A stretch of DNA of 60,262 nt from Candidatus Hydrogenedentota bacterium (GTDB taxonomy: Bacteria; Hydrogenedentota; Hydrogenedentia; Hydrogenedentales; CAILVY01). The stretch is from positions 1-60,262 of the forward strand of contig JAKQOG010000220.1 of NCBI GenBank assembly GCA_029565395.1. Direction: 5' to 3'. The position numbers and the translations under genes are program-made. Shown in pieces: positions 54,194 through 60,262 of this stretch (position 1 is the stretch's first letter; each line of letters begins with the position of its first letter). Under the pieces are notes generated by a model. That model had not been told where the DNA came from. It made no database searches and was given only the letters and a program-made list of their open reading frames with translations.

Positions 54194-55498
54194 TCAGGCC
54201 GGTTCTTCTTTTCCCAAAGTGAGTCCATGCGCCAATAGCGGATCCTTAGTCAAGCCGTTCCGGCGCATCTTTTCCTCAATCCATTCCTCAAGCTGTTGTT
54301 CCATGGTCCGCGCTATTTCAGGGCAACGTTCCACCATGTTAACCAACTCGCGCGGATCTGACCGCAAATCATACAATTCCCGAAGCGGCGTGCCATACAC
54401 ATCCGGCTGCCGCGCCAAAATAAACTTGTACTCCGGCGTGCGCAACGCCCACTTCATCTGCCATGTGCATTCCTGGCACACAATCGACTCCCGCACCGCA
54501 TCCTGCCGATCCCCTCGAAGCCAGGGAACCAGGCTTTTCCCCTCCATTTCCTGAGGAACCGTGATCCCGCAAATCTCCGCTATTGTCGGTGCGACGTCCA
54601 CCTGCGCCGTCATCATGGGCAGACGGCGCGGCGCATACTCCGGATGCCGCACGAGGAAAGGCACTCGCAGGTTGCCATCGTATAAACCATGATGATCGAA
54701 AAATATCCCATGCCGGTACATCATCTCCCCATGATCCGACAACAGAATAATAACTGTATTCTCACGCAATCCCAGTGCCTCCACTGTTCTGAGAAGCTGT
54801 CCGATGCCTTCATCACAATACCGGATCTCCGCATCGTACAATGACACAATGTATTCCGCATCCGTGATGTGCGGCCCCAGTTTGTTAAACCACGTCTCCC
54901 GCCACACCTTGCCCAAACGATGCTTCTCCATTCCCGCTAAATTGGCATGCTTCGGATCGTTCGGATCTCCCGTATAAAAAAGCTTCCGGTATGCCCGCGG
55001 GGGCAAATAGGGCGTGTGCGGATCCCAATAATGCACAAAACAGAAAAAACGCTCGCTGCAATGATGCTCCAGCCACGGCAGCAGCCGCCGGTTGATCTCA
55101 CGATTATCCGCGTTCAACGAAAGCGCCCGCCGCTGCGTGGGATCAATGTAGAATTCATACCCCCGGTGAAAATCCAGCCGCCATTGACTCAGGTTGTCCA
55201 CCGCGCACGTCGTATACCCCTGCTGATGCAATACCTGCGGCAGCCATGGTGCAGTGCGCGGAATATCCCGGCCGCCCCCATGCGCCACAATCCCGTGCGT
55301 AATGCTATATTGTCCCGTATTGATTGTGACAAAAGAAGGATGCGTCGGGATCGCCGGCGCGATATGCCACTCGCCAACCACCGAAGCGCCCGCAAACGCA
55401 TCAATATTCGGTGAAGTCTCCCGGCCATACCCATAGCACCCCAGATGGTCCGCCCGCAGGGTGTCAATCGCAATTACAATAACATTTAGGTTCGACAT
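54194..55498 (-). CDS. Sulfatase-fold (alkaline phosphatase superfamily) hydrolase with Thr at the nucleophile position
   Basis: The product has 434 residues from the ATG at 55498; a TTG-started extension of ten codons is possible. Metal-binding AIDTLRADHLGCYGY (Asp 12), LLSDHGE and FFDHHGLYDGNLRVPF match the arylsulfatase fold. The active-site motif, normally C/S-x-P-x-R, reads T-H-P-S-F (Thr 52), followed by the normal TG-Q-Y-S-x-x-HG pattern. It cannot form formylglycine, so it is more likely a phosphodiesterase/phosphotransferase-type member or another hydrolase. No signal peptide in the chosen frame, so probably cytosolic. Would be mis-named sulfatase by homology alone. Confidence 0.85.
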   Translation of the reverse strand: MSNLNVIVIAIDTLRADHLGCYGYGRETSPNIDAFAGASVVGEWHIAPAIPTHPSFVTINTGQYSITHGIVAHGGGRDIPRTAPWLPQVLHQQGYTTCAVDNLSQWRLDFHRGYEFYIDPTQRRALSLNADNREINRRLLPWLEHHCSERFFCFVHYWDPHTPYLPPRAYRKLFYTGDPNDPKHANLAGMEKHRLGKVWRETWFNKLGPHITDAEYIVSLYDAEIRYCDEGIGQLLRTVEALGLRENTVIILLSDHGEMMYRHGIFFDHHGLYDGNLRVPFLVRHPEYAPRRLPMMTAQVDVAPTIAEICGITVPQEMEGKSLVPWLRGDRQDAVRESIVCQECTWQMKWALRTPEYKFILARQPDVYGTPLRELYDLRSDPRELVNMVERCPEIARTMEQQLEEWIEEKMRRNGLTKDPLLAHGLTLGKEEPA

Positions 55499-55687
55499 GG
55501 CTCTTTGCCCCCATACTACCCCATTCAATTCCTTAAATTCTATCTCCTCCTTGCTCTCTGGAATTTATTGAATTTTTTCAAAAAGAATCCCCTTGTACCC
55601 GATATTTAGTGGTAAAGGGATGCCGACCACAATATGTATTGCCTCCGGACACAGCTTGTGGTACAATCAAGTCCTGGAGGAAGAATC

Positions 55688-57217
55688 GTGCGATTTGGTA
55701 AAGCCAATCGAAATTGGGTAGCCGCGGGAAGGCGCTTGTTCAAAGAACAGGAATACGCCTCCGGCGCCGTGGCCACGGAAGAACGCAATGCGCTGCTTGG
55801 CTTCGATGCATCCGAGGAGCCTTTCACGGCCCCATCGCCGGAACCGGCGATGAAAGGCGATCCCACACAACATTTGCTTACGGCCTTGGGAAGGTTTCAG
55901 CGGCAAATCAGCAAAGCGGAAAACGGCGCGCCACAATCCATCTGGTCCGATGAATGCATGAACCAAATCATCGCCGGCATTGAGATCGCCCTGGAACAGG
56001 AGTGGGAAAGTGTTAAAGAGGCCCTTACGGACACCGCACGCATCCTTCAAAGCTTTGAGGACGCCGAATGCGCGGAACAATGTGTTCCTTTTCTTCGCGA
56101 CTCCTATGAAATTCTCTGCCTGATGGTGGGCGACATTATTGTCGACAATGTGCGGTCGGGCGTTCTCCAAAAATGGCGGGACCGCTATCAGGCCATCGTG
56201 GAAGACATGCATTGCGCCGACATCAGGCTGGTGGACGACGATGCGCGCGAGGAAGAACAGGAACAATCCGAAACAGGATTCATGGAAGAAGAGGCGCCCA
56301 TTATCGAAGAGGTTCAAGAGGAACCTGAAACCATTGAGGCGCCAGATGAGCCCTCCATGGAAAACGCAGACCTTGATGAAGCGCCCCCTTCGTTTGAAAC
56401 GGCCTCCACGGAAGCCTCCGTGAATGCCGCCTCAACATTTACGCCTGAAGCGTTCCAGGAAGAAACCATTCCGGCGCCGGTCGAGGAACAACCTGCTCCT
56501 GTTCCCGTCGAAATCTCCAACAAACAGGAAACGCCCCTGCCCGCTTCCGGTGACCTGTTTCAAAACGTCCGGGAGGCGGTACAGCGCGGCAATGTAACCG
56601 AGGCAAAAAATCTCGCACTCCAGGTCGCCCTCGAAATGGCGCGGATCGAGGCGGACCGCCAGGAATCCCAAGTACGGTCCATTGAGCAGGAACGGGCGAA
56701 AATCGCGGATGCCCTGCAGATCGCCCAAAAAGATATCGAGCGCACCCGTATGAACCTCGAAGCCTCCGAGCGTTTCTCCGGCGAGTCCCAAGCGGAATTC
56801 CAGTCCCGCCGGGAACATGCGGAAAACCTGCATTGCCGCATTACCGAAATTGAAAACAGCATCGCCGGGATTGACGCACAGATTCAGGAACTGCGGGAAC
56901 GCCGCGCGGCAGAAGAACAACGCCTGGAATCAACCCAGATCGAACTGGATGAGGTCCTCTCCGTTGAAGGGCGCTACCAATCCGAATTAGATGCACTCGC
57001 CGACTCGGAACAAAGCGCACGCGCCGCCCTGGAATTGTCCGAACGCAACGTGGCCGCTTTGCAGCAGGATCTCACGGAACGCGATGCGGACATCGAAGCC
57101 GCCCGTATTGAATGGGTGCAGCGAAAACAGGCCGTGGCGGAATTGGAACGCACCATCGGGCAAGTCGCGGGCGGAAATACCGCCCCCGCGCCCGGCGAAA
57201 CGGGAATGTTATTTTAG
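55688..57217 (+). CDS. Large coiled-coil protein of unknown function
   Basis: The product has 509 residues from the GTG at 55688, preceded by TGGAGGAAG; the frame begins earlier at 55634 but without a site. The N-terminal 170 residues are predicted helical and soluble, followed by an acidic Glu/Pro-rich linker (about 175-285) and a long coiled coil (about 300-490) full of Glu/Arg/Gln heptads. No signal peptide. It ends 88 bases before ftsA in the same direction. A role as a structural or cell-cycle scaffold is conceivable only from context. Confidence 0.7.
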   Translation: MRFGKANRNWVAAGRRLFKEQEYASGAVATEERNALLGFDASEEPFTAPSPEPAMKGDPTQHLLTALGRFQRQISKAENGAPQSIWSDECMNQIIAGIEIALEQEWESVKEALTDTARILQSFEDAECAEQCVPFLRDSYEILCLMVGDIIVDNVRSGVLQKWRDRYQAIVEDMHCADIRLVDDDAREEEQEQSETGFMEEEAPIIEEVQEEPETIEAPDEPSMENADLDEAPPSFETASTEASVNAASTFTPEAFQEETIPAPVEEQPAPVPVEISNKQETPLPASGDLFQNVREAVQRGNVTEAKNLALQVALEMARIEADRQESQVRSIEQERAKIADALQIAQKDIERTRMNLEASERFSGESQAEFQSRREHAENLHCRITEIENSIAGIDAQIQELRERRAAEEQRLESTQIELDEVLSVEGRYQSELDALADSEQSARAALELSERNVAALQQDLTERDADIEAARIEWVQRKQAVAELERTIGQVAGGNTAPAPGETGMLF

Positions 57218-57305
57218 ATCTAATGCAGTGCGTCATTAGCGGCGCCTCATTTTGTCGTAGTCGGTCAGTGGAAAAACATGCGAAAAACGGAGGGAGTTGC
57301 ATTCA

Positions 57306-58601
57306 GTGGCTAGGAAAGGCGAAATCATCGGCGCGGTGGATTTTGGTTCACGCGACGTGCGCGTACTGATCGCCCGGAAAAGCGGCGACGGCGCCATCCA
57401 GATCCTCGGGCACGGCGTCGCCCCGGCGCGCGGATGCGTGGCACAGGGAATCATTCAAGATTTAAGCGCGGCGCAACTCGCCCTGAAACGCGCCCTGTCC
57501 GATGCCGAAAAGGAAGCCGGCGCGCGCGTCCCTGCCCTTTTCTGCGGCATCTCCGGGAAAAACGTCGAAACCTGCATCCGCGAAGGCAACGTAAAACTCG
57601 ACAAAGGCATGGTGGAGTTTGACCACATGGAGGAGGCCTTGGAAATGGCCGCCCGCGACGCACTCGCCGCGGGAAAACGGCCTGTTTATTCCATCACCTC
57701 CCAGGAATGGTACGTGGATGACCTCCGGGTCAGTGAACCCTTGAGCATCCGCGGAAGCGTGCTCAAAGTGCGCGTGCATTTCGCCCTCCTTCCCTCCCTC
57801 ATTGAAGACAATCTCACCATCTGTATCGAATCCCAGGGAAAGGAACTCGAAGATGTCGTTTTCCTGCCCCTCGCCGCGGGAATGGGGTGCCTTACTCCGG
57901 AAGACATCGATCTCGGCGTCGCCATTCTCGACATGGGCCGATCCAGCACCGGCCTCGCCGTGTACCGCGACCGCCGCATCCTCGCCACCCACTGTTTCGA
58001 GTGGGGCGGATTCCATATTACCCGCGACGTCGCCGCAGGTCTCCAAATCTCCTTTGAAGAAGCCATCGACCTGATCATGCTCTACGGCATCTCTGAACGC
58101 CTCATCCGCCAGGAAGCCCAAAAACGAAGCGGCGATGAAACCGAATCAGATACTGAACCCGCCGGCGCCGACGCTAACATTAAGCTCAAAAGCGCCGTAC
58201 AAGGCGCTCCCAATATCGTGCCCAGAAGCGAACTGGACAGCATCGTCTTCGAACGTTCCCAGGAACTCCTCAACCGTGTGCATCATCACTTGAACTCGCG
58301 CGGTCTTGCCAAGCACGTCATTCGCGGCGTTGTATTGACGGGCGGCTCCGCTATGATCCGAAACCAGGCACTGCTCGCAGAAACACTCTTCCAAGCTCCC
58401 GCACGCATCGGACTGCCTGTCGGCATTGATATTTTGCCCCAGCCTGTCAATTCCCCGGAATTCGTCCCCCTTATCGGCGTCGTCCGCCATGGATTCGAAT
58501 ACCGCGACGCCCTGCGCAGTGGCCGCCTCCGCATCCCCCAGGGAGTGACTGGAACCATGCTGCGCGCCATCGGCAACTTCTTTAAGAAATACTTCTTCTG
58601 A
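57306..58601 (+). CDS. ftsA: Cell division protein FtsA
   Basis: The product has 431 residues; GTG start chosen for GGAGGGA ten bases upstream. Actin-like ATPase that anchors FtsZ to the membrane. Visible features: phosphate-1 loop GAVDFGSRDVRVLIA (about 8-22), the 1C/SHS2 subdomain (about 80-190, FCGISGKNVE), ILDMGRSSTGLAVY, ITRDVAAGLQISFEEA, VVLTGGSAMI, and a C-terminal amphipathic membrane-targeting helix MLRAIGNFFKKYFF. An Ala/Glu-rich insertion lies near 275-300. ftsZ does not follow; the next gene is on the other strand. Confidence 0.93.
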   Translation: MARKGEIIGAVDFGSRDVRVLIARKSGDGAIQILGHGVAPARGCVAQGIIQDLSAAQLALKRALSDAEKEAGARVPALFCGISGKNVETCIREGNVKLDKGMVEFDHMEEALEMAARDALAAGKRPVYSITSQEWYVDDLRVSEPLSIRGSVLKVRVHFALLPSLIEDNLTICIESQGKELEDVVFLPLAAGMGCLTPEDIDLGVAILDMGRSSTGLAVYRDRRILATHCFEWGGFHITRDVAAGLQISFEEAIDLIMLYGISERLIRQEAQKRSGDETESDTEPAGADANIKLKSAVQGAPNIVPRSELDSIVFERSQELLNRVHHHLNSRGLAKHVIRGVVLTGGSAMIRNQALLAETLFQAPARIGLPVGIDILPQPVNSPEFVPLIGVVRHGFEYRDALRSGRLRIPQGVTGTMLRAIGNFFKKYFF

Positions 58602-58775
58602 AATCCCCGCTGTTCCAAGTACTGACGCACGCGAGTCACGCGAAACGCGTAACGAGGCAGATCCCTCTTTTTCGGGCATATACGCGCTTAACTATGTGCC
58701 ATTCGTCTTTGTTCTTTCAAAGGATTAGATGCGCTTAGGCAGGCGCCATCCGAGCCAATCCCGGTTCTTCGCATA

Positions 58776-58811
58776 AAAAATATCCCCCGGAATGGAGCAG
58801 CATTCCGGGGA
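58776..58811 (-). terminator. Intrinsic terminator of the pseudopilin gene
   Basis: A perfect 10-bp stem CCCCGGAATG (58786-58795) / CATTCCGGGG (58802-58811) with a 6-base loop is followed, on the minus strand, by a T-run (complement of six A at 58776-58781). It lies about 25 bases past the stop at 58836. Confidence 0.85.
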
Positions 58812-58835
58812 ATACACATTCACACAGGATTCGAC

Positions 58836-59867
58836 TTACAGATTCGGTGCCGCAATGGCGCCAATCATGGTGGCTACCGTCGGCATTACCGGAGGCGTGG
58901 AGCCTTCATCCGAGCAGGCCACCGTGTTGGGAACGTACTTGATGAACTGAACGTGGCCATCCAGGAACAGCACGTTGCAGCCGCCCGGCACGTGGTTGAA
59001 GAACGAGATCGCGCCGGTGTTGGCCAATTGATCCAGCATGATCCAGACTTCGCTTTGCGCCTGGGCCGTGGCCGCCGGATTGTTGATGTCCGTAATCAGG
59101 AAGCGTTCGATACCTTCCCGAAGACGATAAATCAAATTCGAGCCGCCATTGCCCAACCCGGGACAGTCATCAGTGACATCAATGTCTTCGTCAAGCTTTT
59201 TGCGGGCATTAGCAGCTTCAAGTGTCCCGCCACCAGCCTGCAACGCTTGAAGTTCAGTCAACGATTCCGCGAAGAGAACCTCGCATGCACAACCGAATTG
59301 CGCCGGCACACAGGCGTCGGTTTCGGGCATCAGTCCGCCAATAATCCCAACGACGGTTTCTAATGTTTCGTAATTGGACATGGGCTCCGGCGGGAATTTA
59401 TCCAACCGGTCCATGCACCAGCCGATATACGCATAACTGGCATCAATGCGGCCATATTCGGGCCATACATCTTCAGCCATTTGGTCCTCACCGAAATAGC
59501 ATGTGCCGGTGTCGTCACGCCACATGTAATCCTTGTGTTCCGTGGCATCGGACGGGCAAATGGCAATGTTCGGATCCGACAAATATTCCGGATAAATTGT
59601 GTCCACTTGTGGACCGGCTGCTACGTCAAGGTCATAGGCCTCCGGACCTGTTTTCCCAATGGCTTGAAGCGTGGGATAGCGTTCGCCTCTGGATTCATTG
59701 GCGTACATCTTGAACACTAGTCCCCATTCCTTCAAGTTGTTCTGGCAGCTTGAACGGCGGGCCGATTCACGAGCGCGTGCCAGCGCCGGAAGCAGGATCG
59801 CCGCCAAAATGCCAATGATCGCAATAACGACCAAGAGCTCAATTAATGTGAAACCTTTCTTACTCAT
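58836..59867 (-). CDS. Type II/IV pseudopilin-like protein (DUF1559-type, prepilin N-terminus)
   Basis: This 343-residue protein has the prepilin cleavage/methylation signature KKGFTLIELLVVIAIIGILAAILLP at the N-terminus (split here as GFTLIELLVV then IAIIGILAAILLP) and cysteine-rich SSCQNNLKEWGLVFKMY. The C-terminal HVPGGCNVLFLDGH resembles the H-X9-DG motif, with ten residues between His and Asp here. Such proteins are abundant in planctomycete-type and Hydrogenedentota-type genomes and are probably secreted through a type II-like pseudopilus. AAGGAGAGG site upstream. Strong terminator downstream. Confidence 0.9.
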   Translation of the reverse strand: MSKKGFTLIELLVVIAIIGILAAILLPALARARESARRSSCQNNLKEWGLVFKMYANESRGERYPTLQAIGKTGPEAYDLDVAAGPQVDTIYPEYLSDPNIAICPSDATEHKDYMWRDDTGTCYFGEDQMAEDVWPEYGRIDASYAYIGWCMDRLDKFPPEPMSNYETLETVVGIIGGLMPETDACVPAQFGCACEVLFAESLTELQALQAGGGTLEAANARKKLDEDIDVTDDCPGLGNGGSNLIYRLREGIERFLITDINNPAATAQAQSEVWIMLDQLANTGAISFFNHVPGGCNVLFLDGHVQFIKYVPNTVACSDEGSTPPVMPTVATMIGAIAAPNL

Positions 59868-60262
59868 AAGTGCTACCTCTCCTTACATTTCCTGTTTCGC
59901 TGGCCCGCCCGGAACCCGCATATAAATACCTACATCCCGGCTTTTCGCCGAACGGGGCGGATAACACCCGGCGTCCAATTCTGCCCAATCAGAACCGGTA
60001 TCTAGGCGTTCTTATGATGTACTAAAATCTATTAAATTGCAAGTAAAAATTTTCTTCTGGGTTTCAGCATGCCTGCAACAGGACCCTCTGTAAAGGTAAT
60101 TACTTGTTTTTCAAGGATTTACACATGCATGCCGGATCAAAGAACACGCCTTGTACTCTTGATGAGGCATTTGCGAAATAGGCCTTTCGTTATTGCCCCC
60201 CCGCCCCCGTCCCGCCCCTCCTGTCCTATGCGATGGCGCATCGTTGAACAAAAGGGCATATT
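59868..60262. other. Upstream region of the pseudopilin gene, no gene seen
   Basis: About 395 bases without a credible frame. A possible minus-strand promoter is TTGCAA (60042-60037), 17 bases, CATCAT (60019-60014). A C-rich tract (about 60195-60222) lies further out. No RNA fold recognised. Confidence 0.45.

Noticed and set aside
54194..55498. Calling this gene a true arylsulfatase
   Set aside because: The formylglycine Cys/Ser is replaced by Thr and the motif Arg by Phe.
58602..58700. G+C-rich hairpin stretch after ftsA considered as a tRNA or terminator
   Set aside because: No cloverleaf or T-arm consensus, and no T-run after the short inverted repeats.

Overview
The window looks like a chromosomal stretch from an uncultured, Gram-negative-type bacterium. 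My best guess is Candidatus Hydrogenedentota or a close PVC-neighbourhood lineage. The reasons are: long secreted proteins with Glu-Gly (EG) linkers, a recurring cysteine-bearing dockerin-like module, a DUF1559-type pseudopilin, an arylsulfatase-like enzyme and a GH5 enzyme. This taxonomic guess rests on gene style only and was not tested. No rRNA, tRNA or CRISPR array was seen.

Layout. (1) Positions 1-10342, minus strand: three secreted or surface proteins. They are an alpha/beta hydrolase with an EG linker and dockerin-like end (cut by the window edge and open to it), a chimeric protein ending in a formylglycine-generating-enzyme-like fold, and a 2,060-residue RHS/YD-repeat protein. (2) 10644-19533, plus strand: a near-complete myo-inositol catabolic operon in the order class II aldolase, iolB, iolC, iolD, iolA, iolE, iolG. 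It is interrupted by an orphan MntA-like nucleotidyltransferase with a stub where HepT would be. A zinc-ribbon membrane protein follows. (3) 20951-27441, minus strand: a type III-like restriction-modification pair in the order res then mod, separated by a repeat-rich spacer. (4) 27632-29801: a secreted GH5 (endoglycoceramidase-like) enzyme and a small DUF1330-like protein. (5) 29889-39515: a Kdp potassium-uptake locus. It holds a sigma-54-type response regulator, a KinB-like sensor kinase, a tiny membrane peptide, kdpF, kdpA, kdpB, kdpC and a short KdpD fused to a PTS EIIA domain. (6) 39546-42532: a divergent pair of aldehyde dehydrogenase and sphingosine-1-phosphate-lyase-like decarboxylase. 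(7) 42647-60262: housekeeping and envelope genes, including a DUF4097-like protein, a T2SS-F protein, a PPIase, argS, anmK, dprA, an orphan multi-PAS kinase, a lipoprotein, a Thr-type sulfatase-fold enzyme, a coiled-coil protein, ftsA without ftsZ, and a pseudopilin.

How the parts work together. The iol genes encode every step from myo-inositol to acetyl-CoA and DHAP, but no transporter or repressor is present. The Kdp locus carries its own control logic in sequence: a GAFTGA regulator gene, two helically phased TTGCA-N3-TGCAA palindromes, and a -24/-12 promoter directly before the kinase-kdp operon. It ends with a KdpD sensor domain covalently joined to an EIIA(Ntr)-like domain. This is the most striking system in the window. 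A second theme, inferred only, is sphingolipid turnover: endoglycoceramidase-like GH5, S1P-lyase-like enzyme and an aldehyde dehydrogenase.
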